Positions 22,501 to 35,299 of a stretch of 64,000 bases of DNA are shown here, in pieces (the stretch's first letter is position 1; each line of letters starts with the position of its first letter). The notes under the pieces are model-generated. The model ran no database searches. It saw nothing but the letters and a program-made list of their open reading frames with translations, and was not told the origin of the DNA. A program made the position numbers and the translations under genes. This DNA is from Lepturacanthus savala (taxonomy: Eukaryota; Chordata; Actinopteri; Scombriformes; Trichiuridae): positions 35,544,526 through 35,608,525 of the forward strand of contig CM060462.1 in the NCBI GenBank assembly GCA_030544235.1. The letters run 5' to 3'.

Positions 22501-25500
22501 CCTTTTAACATCTGATCAGACACTATATTCATTTTGCACATTTATTTTTTTCCAAAAATGATTTGGCGACCCCCAGAAATCATTGTGTGACCCTAATTGG
22601 GGCCGGGAACCCAAGGTTGAGATTGACTGTTACAGACCAAACAACTATTCAATCAATTGAGAAAATAATTGACAAGTTGATTGTGAAGAAAATTATTGTT
22701 GGTTACAGCGTTATCCATTTTTAAATCTGTTGACACACATGACACTGAGCAGCAGTTTGTGTATCTGACTGTGTATAAAGTCAAATGTGACCTGTTTATT
22801 TAGTTGGGAAACTGGTATTTTATGTGTTGCATTCTGCAGGATTTCATTTTATTTGAGTTGGAACTGTGGTAGTCATAGCAGTCACTGATCCCATGGTTGA
22901 TCACTGTCCAGGGTAACCTTGTTGCTTGTTAGTGTCGGTAATTTGCGAATATTTGCCCTCTTGTTTCTGCAGCCTTTGAGTATGGCTTCTTGCTACAGAT
23001 AAGTGAGGAGGCCGCACTGGCGGCGGCCCTGAATGACTACCTAACCTCACGCAGCTACCTGGCTGGGTTCAGCCCCTCCCAGGCCGACCAGAAAGCCTTT
23101 AAGCTCCTCCACAGGCCCCCAGACCCGCAACATGTCCACGCTCTGCGCTGGCACAGACACATAGCGTCCCTGCAGCAGGACCTCAACACAGACAGCAGCA
23201 GTGAGTAGACAGTTGAAGGCATGAGCAGGCTAGATGTGTCCGTGGTCCCAATCCTACCAGAGCTACCGGCCCGGAAGTCGAGGCGGTCTCAGGTCTTTTA
23301 AAAGGCAGGAACTCTTGTTGTTGGTTAAACTAAAAGCAGCTCTAACCTGCTCCTCTGCAAACACTGACGCACATGAACCCAGAACCTTTTTGCCAGAACA
23401 GGCATTTTAAATTTATCGTTTTACCTGTTTCTTTTTGCACTGTGGCACCGTCATCTGTGTGCTGAGCAGAGTTTAACTTTATCACTGTTCAAACAACGTG
23501 ACAACAGCTGGGACAAACCACAACCAGTGTTAGTTTTGCCCTCAGACACGTTGCTTTAAAGAGACGTGAGGTTAAAATGGTTTTCATGGAACACAAAGGA
23601 CACTAAGTCATGTGCATTCTGCAGCAAATTACATGCCATTTCTCACAAGGTTGCACTGCATGTGTTCAAAAACATTTTGTTTCCCGCTGGGTGTTTGCAT
23701 GCTGTGTGTGGCTTTGACAGTAGGTTGCTCTCTCTGGCTTTAAAGTGTATATTTAGTGTTTATGAGATTATTAGGATGATCCCTCTCCTCCCTTGTGTCT
23801 AACTGAAGGATAAAATAAACAAGCAGTTTCTACAGACTGAGCAGGCCGACTGTGGACGTCCCTTTTTTAAGTTGTAACTCCATTTACTCACATTAAAGTC
23901 TGAAAGTAGATATTGCAGCTTGAAGCAAAGGTTTTGCCACATATATGATTAATACTAATCATCCACCAACTGTAACATCCTATTAATCCTATTCAGTGTC
24001 AGTGATGTGTGTTACTGTGGAGGAGACATTTTAATCCACTGCTATGAAACATTCATCATACAAAAAACATTTTCTGACTGTTTTTAGAGCGAAAGATTAA
24101 TCGATAATGAAAATAAACAATAGCAGCGTCTCTAAACCTTTATTGGCTTTATTTCTGCTGCTTTTGTTTTTTACACTACAGTCATTCCATAGAAGTTCTT
24201 TGCTCTTTCACTTGCTGATGTACAACCTTGTGGAGAATATTACATGAAAATAGCATCGTTTAATTTGTTGTGTTGGGGTTTTTGTGTGAAGCAGATAAAG
24301 AAAGATTTTATTCATAGGAAAAAAAATTATGGCATTTATTGTTTTCTAATACTTGTTTTGATTTCAGTGAAAGGAAAGCGGGTTCAGCCGCCCTGGTCTC
24401 CACCACCAGGAACAGATGTTGCACAACTTCGACTCTACAACAGCCTGACGAGATCCAAGGTACCGAATTCAAGTCGGCGTTTGGGTTCCTTTTGTAATTG
24501 ACCTATTTTTTTCTTGAAAGCTGCTTCTCAAGAAGCAGCATGAAGAAGCACCTTTCTGTTCTCTTCTGAAATGTTCCTTTTACTCAGTAGGTTTACATGA
24601 CACTTGCATATAAACTGGGACAAGAACAGGAGTCAAATTAGATGCCAAAACTGAATTATGAGCATAGCTCGATTAAGCTGTTATCGTAGTTAGCAAGTTA
24701 AGCGATCTGTATCTGTCCCATGAATAGGGTCTGAAAATGTGACAGAATTTTATTAAACCGGTCTGAAATGGTATAACATTCAATTGATTAATGTTGCAGA
24801 AACACAGTTTTTTTAACATACACTACAAGAACAATATATCCAGACTTTTTAGTGCAATACATTTTAAACACTCATTTGATTTCTTCTTCTTTGATCGTGA
24901 TCATCTATTGTCTTTATGTTTCAGGAGCTGTTTGTTCCCCAGAAAGGGAACAAAGTAACGTGGTACTGCTGTGGTCCAACAGTGTATGATGCCTCACACA
25001 TGGGACACGCCAGGTAAATGGATCACAATAAAGTGCATTTATGATGTGAGTTTCATTGATTATAACATGATGTTATTTTATAATCTACCTCCGTCTGTGT
25101 CCAGGTCGTACATCTCTTTCGATATTCTGCGACGGATACTGAGGGACTACTTCAAGTACGACGTCCTCTACTGCATGAACATCACAGACATAGACGACAA
25201 AGTGAGTTTTACCCATAAGTAAAGTTTATTCTGCCCTGTTGTTTTGTTTTATTAAATACTAAGAAAGTAGCAGCCTCTTTGCCTTCTCTTCACATCAAAA
25301 ATGTTTTAACATCAGCGGACAGGATTCTCTTCTTAAATATTATTGTTTATGGACATATGTTTACTGCAATTGAATATAAATCTTGATATTCAACCAAAAG
25401 GCCTTAATTTAATTTCATTGAACAGTGCACAATAAAAGGTTTGTTATTTATTTTGTTCAGATTATCAAACGGGCGCGGCAGAACTACCTCCTGGACCAGT

Positions 25501-26784
25501 ACAAGGAGAAGCAGCCACAAGCTGTTCAGATCCTGCAGGATGTGCTGAGTGCAAGAGGGGTGAGACCAATCACACACAAAAAAAAGCAACTAACACTCCA
25601 TGTTTGCAACAAAATAGTTTGCACTTGGACATTAAACAGAGTCAAACTGCCTTCACTTCCATGCCGCATTGTTAAACCCATCATCAGCATTAAAATAAAT
25701 AAGGTTTTCTGTTATATTTATAATACTGTTGCTGTTACTATGCTTTACTGAAGCTACTCATTGGAGGTGTCAATCAGAAATGGCAAGTTCAGAGTTGAGG
25801 GGAAAGACAGCATTTGTGAGATGGAAATATAGGTGCTAATTTAATCTCATTGAGGTAAAAGGTAAAAATGTACATGTTGAGTGTAGATTAAGTCATATAG
25901 CAAAGAGTTTGTCAACATCAAATGTAAGAAACTCTGATTTAATAAAGCACCTCTGGGCAGCACAAGCCTCTACTAAACTAGTGGCCAAAAAACAGCATTG
26001 ACACCGCTAGTAATGACAGCAGGACAGGTGGTGATAACGTCATAACCAAGCAGCAAAAGCTGGATTTTTCTGCTCCAGCTCCACCAAAACTTGTGACACA
26101 GAAGGAACCTCAGAACCTAATAAATGAATCGGCCGTTACGTTGTTGAAAACATGTTGCAGTAGTCAACAGTTGATTCAGACTCAGGCTGTTGAGGTGCAA
26201 TAAATAATAAAACCTGTGTGCAGGTACCCGTCTTTGCTGTTACTACTCTATGCAGCTGGCTTGTGAAACCTTTATAGTGGAGTAACTTAGTTAATAACTC
26301 AGTTAGTAACTAGAAAATATAAATAATTACTTTTTCAAAGTGATGTTCCCAACACTTAAATCTGTAAATAAATGTTATATTTAATGTGGGATAAATTTAC
26401 ATAAAACAATTTTGTCTTGAAAAAATATATTTTTTATTTTTGATAATCACCAGCATGTGTTGTCCAGTGTCCAACTATACAGTCCTACTTAAAAACAAAA
26501 GATTTCAATTAGGGATGTAACAAAATGAAAATTTGTGGCCGAAGCTGAATAAAATTAAACGCTCGTCTACCCAATATAAAATGTGGTCATTAGGTTTTTT
26601 TTTACTATTTTTGCACACAAGCCAACATCCTCCACACCACTAAACAGTCGATCATCCAAAGCCATAAACTCCCATCACCTTCTTTGTGATTCCATTTACT
26701 TTGTGCTGTCCTTTGTGAACTTTTTTGACTTTTCGACCACAGATCGAGTGGATGTGCTGTAACCAGTTTTCCTTTTAGCTGTAG

Positions 26785-26830
<46 letters not shown>

Positions 26831-29800
26831 ACTCAGCTGCTGTTCAGGGTGTTTGGCTTTTAAATGACAAATAATGGAAGTAGAGCTAAAGTTCTTCGCA
26901 GAGGAACCCCCTTTAGATAGATTGGTTGAACGTAAACTGCGACACTTTAAAATATCTCCACCACATTTTAAAGAAGGTGCTTGGTTGTCATAATTTCTAC
27001 ATTTGTTTGTCTGTGTGTTGTTTGCAGCCCTTTCAGGAGCATTTGGCTTCGACCACAGACCCAGACAAGAAGCAGATGCTGGAACGACTGGACGCTGCCG
27101 TCACTGCTGCCCTGCAGCCGCTGCAGGCAGCGTTGAAGAGCAACTCAGCAGATGTGCAACATCTGGCCCAGGTGAGTCTGTTCACTGTGAACCCCCCCCC
27201 CCTCATCTTTTCAATATTTAGGTTTTTTAAAAGGGAAAATGTTATTTTCCTAGACAGTACATCAACATAATAAAGTCTAAATTATTTCTATCTTTAATAT
27301 TTTCCTATTTGGTTATAAGATATTGATTTCCTTTCTCTCTTTTTCAAGGTGCTGTTGGAGAATTCCAAAGATCTCCTGGCTGATTGGTTGGACAAGCAAT
27401 TTGGAAGCCAAGTCACAGAGAATTCCATCTTCTCCATTTTGCCTAAATACTGGGAGGGAGAGTACCACAAAGACATGGAGGCCCTCAACGTACGTTCAAG
27501 AAAAGCCAAATACTTTGAAAGTGTCTGTTTAGATCATAGACTGTATAAAAGATGGATGACATGACAGCCCCCTGGTGGATAGCTGTAGTATAGCTCATAA
27601 GTCCTGCCACCACCATGTTGGTGAAGAGGAGAAAAGAAATGTTTTCAAAGATGGTTTCTGTGGTTTTAGGTCATTCATATCCTGCTAATTTGTTAAACTC
27701 TCTTTTCTTATTATTTTGTTTGTTGTTTAATTAGATATTGACAATATAAACATGGGATGTCACATGATTGTCAGCTATTCTCTCTCTCTCTAGAATGCTG
27801 ATTTGTTAAACTCTTTTTCCTATGATTTTGTTTGCGTTTAAGTAGATATTGGCAATATAAAAATGGGTTGTGACATCCCTGGAATTCTAGATTTCCAGAT
27901 ATAAAAATGCGACCCTAGTAAATCATCGTCTTTTTTTGTTGTTTTTTTTTTAGGTGGGGGTTAGGACCATATAACTATAACAGACTCTTTTATATAGACA
28001 TGGTACACATTTAATACTTGAAAATATTAACTAAAAATCACATCATCAATACTTTTTTCTAATACTAGGTTCACATAAAATATTTGTTCACTCTCCTTTG
28101 ACTATAATTTTTTCGCTATTTTTTCACCTGTAATAGTATAGAACAGTATAGAATACGCACTGTTGCCACACCACTGCTGTGTCCCTGCTGCACTACATTG
28201 CACTATATGTTGAAGTATTTACCTGCTTTTTTGTCCTTTGGCTATTCACATCCCTACATGAATATGATCAGTGTTAAATATGTCTGAATCCTCTTAGCCT
28301 CTCTGTTGCTGTGTTATTGTGTATAAATGCTCTTTATTGCTGCAGGTCCTTCCTCCTGACGTCCTCACTCGAGTCAGCGAATACGTGCCTGAGATTGTGG
28401 ACTTTGTGAAACAGGTTGTCTCTAATGGTTATGGGTAAGAAAGCAGCCAGTGATTTATACAATATTTACATCACATTAACCAGTTTTACTATGCATGGAT
28501 TGTCAGTTTCCACAGTGTTGTTAATTTGATGGTCTACTGGTGATTTGCAGGTATGAGTCAAACGGTTCTGTTTACTTTGACACTGCAAAGTTTGACAGCA
28601 GTCCGCAGCACTCATACGCCAAACTGGTGCCAGAGGCAGTAGGAGATCAGAAGGCTTTGCAGGAAGGAGAAGGTACACTGCTGCTGCTACTACTGCTGCT
28701 ACTGCTGCTGCTGCAGTAGTTTAGCTCACATACTTTCACATCACGTATGCAGGGATTTAACATAAATGCTGAAGAAAGACTTAGCCCAGCAACAGAAGAC
28801 AACAAAACAGTAGTGGTTTCTCTGTTTCTATTTTTATTACTGTTTTTCTTAACTTTTTGCAACTATTGCTAAGTACTGATAAAACTGTAACCACCACTAA
28901 TGGTTATTTTATCAGAAATGGTGAAAATCTGTGATGTCCCAAAACCCAAAGATACAGATTACATCTAAGATGATGTAATTGTAACAGAATGCAAATATTC
29001 TTTCTCGAAAAATGACAAAATTAATAGCCTATTATCAAAATATTTGCTAATCAGTAGTTGATTGACTAATAGTTGTAAAAGTGTCATTTTCATGTCATTT
29101 TGGTCAGATTATCTTTTTGTTTTTAATGTTCCCTTCCCTTTGTGTTGCCCTGTAGGGGATCTAAGCATCTCTGCCGACAGATTAAGTGAGAAAAAGTCTC
29201 AGAATGACTTTGCCTTGTGGAAAGCCTCCAAACCCGGAGAGCCTTCATGGGACTCTCCATGGGGGAAGGTAAGAGCTCCTGAAGTCTTGATGAGTTTAAT
29301 TTAGATGTATTGCTGTTAAACATAAACTTGAAAGATCAAAACTTCCACAAAGGGTGACTATATAGAGGTTTTTTTTTATTCAGAGAGCCGAAATTAAGCT
29401 ACTTTTTAATGTGATATTGATTATAATTTTGTTTTTTTTTGTAACAGGGAAGGCCTGGCTGGCATATTGAATGTTCAGCCATGGCTGGCTCCATCTTGGG
29501 AGAGTCCATGGACATCCATGGAGGTGGATTTGATCTCCGATTCCCCCATCACGACAACGAGTTGGCTCAGTCTGAGGTATAAAAGATAAATATTTCGGTC
29601 AGTTACAGGAATATTTACTCTAAATTGTTGTTGATGCAGTATGCCATTAAAATACAAAAAAACAGAAATGAAGCACATATTTAAACTGTTGTAGTTTATT
29701 TAACCTGAATGCATTTAATGTTATTTCCAGTAACCTCTTGCTTATTCCCCTCATAGGCTTACTTTGAGAATGATTACTGGGTGCGTTACTTCCTGCACAC

Positions 29801-32800
29801 CGGACACTTGACGATCGCAGGATGCAAGATGTCCAAATCTCTGAAGAACTTCATCACCATTAAGGACGCCTTGGCTAAGAACACGGGTAGCTCATCTGGT
29901 TCTGCTTCATATCTTCTTATAAACACCTGATTGATTATGAAAATGTCCTTATGACTGAACTATATATCTAAACGAAAGCTTGTTCAGACAAACTAAAAAA
30001 AACAAAACATGTATAGTACGTCGCAGTTAACTATAGAGATTAAAATGATCGTTTTAGATCTGATCACTCGATCTCTTCCTCCTGCAGCTCGTGAGCTCCG
30101 TCTGGCGTTCTTGATGCATTCCTGGAAAGACACGTTGGACTACTCTTCCAACACTATGGAGTCAGCCGTCCAGTACGAGAAGTTCATGAACGTATGTGAA
30201 AACGTGATACGTGGGCCTTTTTTTTTTTTTTTATAAAGAAGTCCAGTTCATCCTGAGATCTGTCTGTGTTTAGCACTGATCTGCGTGGTTTTGTTCCTTT
30301 TCATGTAACAGGAGTTCTTCCTGAATGTGAAAGACGTACTTCGTGCTCCAACTGACATCACCGGTCAGTTTGAGAAGTGGGAGGCTGCAGAGATGGCACT
30401 GAACAACAAGTAAGAGCAGCAATAACAAACAGGGATCAACAGTAAAGGATGTTCTAAATATATATACAATATAAATATCACAATAATATTTTACCAAATC
30501 AACTTACTATAATGCAGCCTTTAAAACCAGGAGAAGATAACATTCATGCCTAGTGATGTACCGATCCAGGATTTTCCAATCCAATCCGATACCGATTCAT
30601 GGGCTGAACGTATCGGCCGATACTGATCCGATACTACTGTTGAATGAATGAACTGTTGTGGGCATGGGACGGAATCACCTGCACTTGCAGGGAGAGAATA
30701 GTTTTTTTTTTTTTCTTTTCTATTTTTCAGCATAGATGATAAGCGTTTTTTGGCCAAAATCATATGTAAAGCTCCAGCAAACTTTATTTTCCATGTCTAC
30801 TAAAGAGGTGAAATATGCTTTTGCTTCTTTTTGTTTTATACGGGAGTGAATAATTTGACAATGAGTTTTTGGTACAGTGCCAGCAATTCTGCCATATCAA
30901 AGTGCTCATTAATTTATTATGTGCTGTTACTCTTTAATCATCATTAACAATGAGAAAAGTTTAATAGAGAAATGCAGTGTATTTATTAAAGTGATATAAA
31001 TGGGAAACGGGGGCACGCGGTCGCGCAGGGGTCGCGTCGACAAGCACCTCCGCGTTGGAGGGCTGTGATTGGTCAGTTCAGTTCCTCCAGGGCTGTGATT
31101 GGTCAGTTCAGCTGCGGGGGTCTACAAGTCGCCTCCACTAACGTCTTCTCTGTTGTTTCCGCTTCAACATTTGCCACAAGAGCATTTTCTCTTTGATATC
31201 AATGGGCTCCAAACATACGTGCTACATCTCATTGTATGAAGGATCAGTACCAGGAAAAAAAATCCACTACAAGAAAAAAAAAAGGCAAAAAAGTCTTTTT
31301 TAATAATAAGCTGCATTGCCTTCATTCAATTCAATGTTATTTGTTTATTTGTTATTTAAAGCTGAGGGTTTCATGTGTTCTCTAGTTTCTATGACAGGAA
31401 GTCTGCCGTCCACGAGGCTCTGTGTGACAACATGGATACTCGTACCGCCATGGAGGAGATGAGGGTGCTGGTGAGTCAGAGCAACAGCTACATTGCCAGC
31501 AAGAAGAACGCCAAGCTGAGACCCAACCGAATGCTGGTGGAGAGCATCGCTGTGTATCTCACTAGCATGCTGAAGGTGAGCAGGTGGATTATTATGATGA
31601 TGATGATGATGTTGGTGTTGATGCTGCCTTCATCATCCACTGACTAGTCTCTTTCTAAATATGAACAATTTTTTTTTTTATTTAAAAAAAGGTAGCCATA
31701 CATTTGTGAGCCAATTTGTACTTTAAGTAGGACGTATTGACTGACAAGTGGTTTAAGTTGTTTTGGGGATTTTGTTGGCAATGCCTCAAACTACTATGAT
31801 TTAAAAACCTTATTTGTAACTGCTGTTGAACCATTGTTCTTGTCTAGATATTCGGGGCCATTGAAGGATCGGAGCCTATCGGTTTCCCAGTGGGAGGACA
31901 GAGTCAGAACGTTGATGTAAGTAAAGAAGAACTTTTCACTCTTTGTTGTTGTTGAAGACATGTCAGTTAATGTTTGATTGTCACGAGAAGCTACTACTGA
32001 TTTTTAATATTTTGCGAAGGAATCAACCTTTAAATCACTATACTTTGAATAGACGTGTCTGTGTCGACAGAAATTTTATCTTTAAATATTTTGACAATCA
32101 AGCTACTGCTGTTATTTTTTTTTAATTATTTTTAGGCTTTCAAATGTGAGAATTATTTAATCTTTAGCCTTGCAGTCGTGTAAATGTACTGTTGCAGGTG
32201 TTGAACTATTGATTGGAAGAAATAACATAACATCTTGACCTTGTCACCTTGGAGGCTGCCATATTGTTGTATTGATGTTTTATAATCTCTAGTTGCAGCC
32301 ATAATCTTATACATGTGACATCACTAATATACACGTTATCAATTCATCTACAGATAAGAAGCTGCAATTGTGTCTATTTTGAGAAGTATTAATTTGCTGT
32401 TTGTGTTAATAAGCTCAAATCCTGTCATTGTGCACTAGTCTGCATCAGCTACTGAAGAAAACAATCCTAGTTAATACTCAGGTTTATTTTCAAGTTGCAG
32501 CTGTGTACTCATATGTTGTTGCTGCTGTGTTTGGCAGCTGGAGAGCACCGTGATGCCGTACCTGACGGTGCTGTCGGATTTCAGAGAGGGAGTCCGAAAA
32601 ATTGCCAGAGAGCAGAAAGGTAAGGGTGCAATAATTCTGACTTCTTTTTATCCCTCTTTTAAAGTATAAGTTTGTCTTCAAGGTGAATTAGAATTTTTTT
32701 CACTCTTATCTAGTGATGGAGTTGCTGCAGCTCTGTGATGTCGTCCGTGATGATACGTTACCAGAGCTTGGCGTCCGACTGGAGGATCATGAAGGTGACG

Positions 32801-34940
32801 GCGCTTTAAAAATACAACCTGCAGCAAACACCAACACTCTGCTATCCTATAAAAAACAGCCCTTAAAACCCACCTCTTCATGCTTGATTTCAACCTGTTT
32901 TGTTTGTTCTGTTCAATTCAGTCTTTAACTAGTTGATAGTATTGGAATCTCTTTGTAATATGTGTTTGAGTACCTGGAAATGTGCTGTATAAAGCCAAGG
33001 CATTATTATCAGAACATAGGTGTGGCTGATGTGATGTAACTCTGTTACAGGTCTACCGACGGTGGTGAAACTGGTTGACAAGGAAACATTACTGAAGGAG
33101 AAAGAGGAGAAGAAGAACGTAAGAGATGAAGAGTTTAAGTCTGTTTTAAGGGCGCCCACATTAATTACAGTATAGAATATCCTTTGTTGTCACATTTAAT
33201 TTAAACCCTTCACTGAATTTGATCAGAGTCCACAGTCCCCCAACACAAATGTTATTGGCTCTAAGAATAAAGAAGTTGACATAAAGTCTGGGTTGATTGT
33301 CATGGATGGTTTAAGTTGGTTGGTTAAGTTGTAGAAACTTATGAGCTTGAATGAGCCATCTGTTTGTCTTTGTGATTACTGGACAAAAACACTTCAATGA
33401 AAGATTTTCTGATATTGTTCAGACCAGAAAGAATGACATTTTACTTTGGAGCTGAACCTCTAATGCATCACACATCACAACAGTAGGAGTTTAAATCAGA
33501 TCTGAAATTGACCATTTATATCATAAAGGTTCGTTATTCTTTTGCAGATGGAAGAAGAAAAGAAACGGAAGAAGGAAGAGGCTGCCAGGAAGAAACAGGA
33601 ACAAGAGGTCAGTCTGAGTGAAAAGCAAAGTATGTTTATTTACAGTTAATCTATTTCAAATGTTTCCATGAAGACAAATGCAGTCCTGTTGTTTTGTCTC
33701 TGAATACTAACATGCTCATTAATGTGTTGCCTTCTGTTTCAGATGGCTAAACTTGCCAAAATGAAGATCCCTCCATGTGAAATGTTTCGCACAGAAACTG
33801 ACAAATATTCCAAATTTGATGAAACGGTAACGGATCTTTGTTCATGTGTTATTCATAGAGCTGGAACTATTAGTGGAAACAGATTATTACTATTCCAACA
33901 ACAGGAATTGTTTTGGATAATCATCTTCTTGTTTGAGTTGTATATCACGAAAACAAGAAAAGGTGTCAAATATTTACTTGTTCCTGCTTCTCAAATAAGA
34001 TGGTTGTTTTTGTATTTTTAATATAACATATATAATAATGTCTCCTTATTAAAATAATGGCCTATGACATTTTTAAAAAAGTTTTTGGTAAAACCCCCAA
34101 AAAATATCAAATGAAGAGAATATGATATTTATGAATCATTTCAATCAAAAAGGCCTTGACCTTGAGGATATTCATAGAACATTGTGTGTCATTTATGTAA
34201 CATTAAAGAATAAAGTGATTCAGGCCAATTTTTGAACATTTCTAGTGAGGCAACTTTAAACCTGGCTTAAATTGTCCTTTCATTCCATAGAGCAAAACCT
34301 ACATTACCTGGAGTTAAATTAAACTAATGTCAGGTAAATCAAATTTGTTCAGTTGTCTTTACCTCCTCCAACAGGAGGCTCACAATCAATGAATTTGAAA
34401 ACCCCGGGCCTAAGTAAATTGTCCAATTGTCCTATAGGACATAAAGACTACGATACTTTCAACTCAGGATTAAGGTGATTTTACCAGATGTGGCAGCATC
34501 ATCAAAAGATGATTTAAGATAAAAATCACTTTTGAAGTGATTTGATTGACCATTATTTTAATAGGGTGACAATTTAATATTTTTCTACTGCTGTTCAAGC
34601 AACTTCTTCTGCTTCTTCTCTACTTTCTGACTTTTATAAACTATACTAATAAGTTTCAAAAGTACAGGATACTATTAATCATTTTTGTGAAATAAAAACT
34701 TGCTCAGTGAACATTATCCTGCTTATTGCATGAAAATGTCTTGTTACCAAGAAATATATTTTGAAATGTTCCTATACAAGACTTATTCTTTGTCCTTGTT
34801 GCTGTTACCAGGGTTTTCCCACTCATGACACTGAAGGGAAGGAGATCAGCAAAGGACAAGCCAAGAAGCTGCGAAAGCTCTACGAGACCCAGGAAAAGTT
34901 GCATAAGGAATATCTTCAGATGAACCACAATGAAAATTGA
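19203..34940 (+). CDS. cars1: Cysteinyl-tRNA synthetase, cytoplasmic
   Basis: Class I synthetase that charges tRNA-Cys with cysteine using ATP. There are 23 coding exons: 19203-19224, 22973-23200, 24368-24459, 24925-25013, 25105-25201, 25461-25559, 27028-27171, 27349-27489, 28346-28434, 28551-28672, 29156-29268, 29448-29576, 29757-29886, 30088-30191, 30312-30409, 31386-31575, 31848-31916, 32538-32619, 32714-32794, 33051-33118, 33548-33607, 33743-33826, 34812-34940. All phases agree, giving 819 aa. Seen: the HIGH signature as HMGH (residues 139-142), the KMSKS loop (479-483), and zinc ligands by alignment to E. coli CysRS at C130, C421, H446 and E450. Residues 8-83 (exon 2) correspond to the GST-like N-terminal module of the vertebrate long isoform. 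The C-terminus has a Lys/Glu-rich coiled segment (KEKEEKKN...KKRKKEEAARKKQEQE), as in animal CARS1. Confidence 0.97.
19419..19503. repeat. (AT)n microsatellite
   Basis: About 42 pure AT units in cars1 intron 1, 195 bp after the donor. Being self-complementary, it can form a cruciform or hairpin in DNA and RNA. Confidence 0.98.
21188..21420. mobile_element. Short hAT-type MITE (CAGGGGTCACC ends)
   Basis: Starts CAGGGGTCACCAGTTCTGCT and ends AGCAGGGTTGTTGACCCCTG, an imperfect inverted repeat. The interior has CACACCTGATTC and its inverted partner GGAATCAGGTGTG. This matches a very common fish non-autonomous element. Located in cars1 intron 1. Confidence 0.65.
21960..22629. mobile_element. Non-autonomous hAT element, inserted in outer MITE
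   Basis: Ends CAGTGATTCTCAACC and GGTTGAGATTGACTG are inverted repeats. Flanking 8-mers TTATAAAC (21952-21959) and TTACAGAC (22630-22637) agree at 6 of 8 positions, the hAT target-duplication size. No transposase reading frame is seen. Confidence 0.7.
22055..22168 (+). mobile_element. SINE fragment inserted in the hAT element
   Basis: Bounded by perfect 13-bp direct repeats AATTATAGAAAAC at 22042-22054 and 22169-22181. The body GGGATTGGCTCCAGCAGACC...ATGAGCGGGTATAGAAA is the familiar 3' half of a fish SINE, so the copy is 5'-truncated. Confidence 0.75.
26786..26827. repeat. (TC)n microsatellite
   Basis: About 20 CT/TC units in cars1 intron 6; a polypyrimidine tract on the transcribed sense strand. 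Confidence 0.97.
27681..27879. repeat. Tandem duplication, unit about 114 bp
   Basis: 27681-27766 and 27795-27879 align throughout (ATTTGTTAAACTCT, AGATATTGRCAATATAAA, ATGGG). They are separated by a CTCTCTCTCT tract. Located in cars1 intron 8. Confidence 0.7.
28677..28716. repeat. Imperfect (CTG)n trinucleotide repeat
   Basis: CTGCTGCTGCTACTACTGCT and so on, starting 4 bp inside cars1 intron 10, right after its donor. Confidence 0.9.
28870..29085. mobile_element. GRGCTGCAAC-family MITE fragment
   Basis: ATGGTGAAAATCTGTGATGTCCCAAAACCCAAAGA and the reverse end TAGTTGATTGACTAATAGTTGTA (partly shown) belong to the same family as 21784-22708. Located in cars1 intron 10. Confidence 0.5.
30540..31310. 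mobile_element. Probable hAT-derived segment with CpG-rich internal duplication
   Basis: Begins TAGTGATGTACCGATCCAGG followed by CCGATACCGATTC and CGGCCGATACTGATCCGATA, a pattern typical of fish hAT termini. Farther in is a CpG-rich patch (31005-31130) in which GGCTGTGATTGGTCAGTTCA occurs twice, 30 bp apart. The right boundary is not determined. Located in cars1 intron 15. Confidence 0.45.
32805..33010 (+). mobile_element. L2-type LINE 3' tail
   Basis: AAAACCCACCTCTTCATG then GTGCTGTATAAAGCCAAGGC is the standard 3'-end layout of fish L2/Maui elements. Located in cars1 intron 19. Confidence 0.5.
33850..34070. mobile_element. GRGCTGCAAC-family MITE fragment
   Basis: AGAGCTGGAACTATTAGTGG at the left and TTCCTGCTTCTCAAATAAGA inside match the family described at 21784-22708. 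Located in cars1 intron 22. Confidence 0.45.
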
Positions 34941-35284
34941 GTGTGTTCACAAACTGTCCAAGACACAACACTCTACAGAACACCAACAGAATAAATGATA
35001 CAGCCAGAGATGCTGGGTCATGGTTTGTCTCCTGTATCCGTTTTTGGTCCAAAAATTACACAAAAAAAGTGAACATCAGATCTGTATGTTGTTGTTTTTT
35101 TTTAAAAAATGGGAAGAAATTGGAGACGACCATGTTGTATTCAGCGAAATTGTATTACACTGCCAGACATCTAAAGGATTAAATACATGTTTTTACTATA
35201 TGATTTAACTATGAGTTTTAAAATTTACCACAAATGAAAAACACAATATCTACATTTATAGATGAGAATTGGGTGAAATTTTTA

Positions 35285-35290
35285 AATAAA
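35285..35290 (+). terminator. cars1: AATAAA polyadenylation signal, cars1
   Basis: 345 bp after the cars1 stop. Another AATAAA at 34990-34995 lies only about 50 bp after the stop and could serve as a proximal site; a third is near 36158. Confidence 0.45.
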
Positions 35291-35299
35291 TGCTTGTAT

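Larger units (their letters stand above)
21784..22708. mobile_element. Outer MITE (GAGCTACAAC ends), interrupted
   Basis: Left part 21784-21959 and right part 22630-22708 together match the abundant fish MITE that begins GRGCTGCAAC and carries GACAGTAAAC, ACATCTTTGGATTGTGGACA and ACCAAACAACT blocks. It is split by the hAT element at 21960-22629. Confidence 0.65.
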
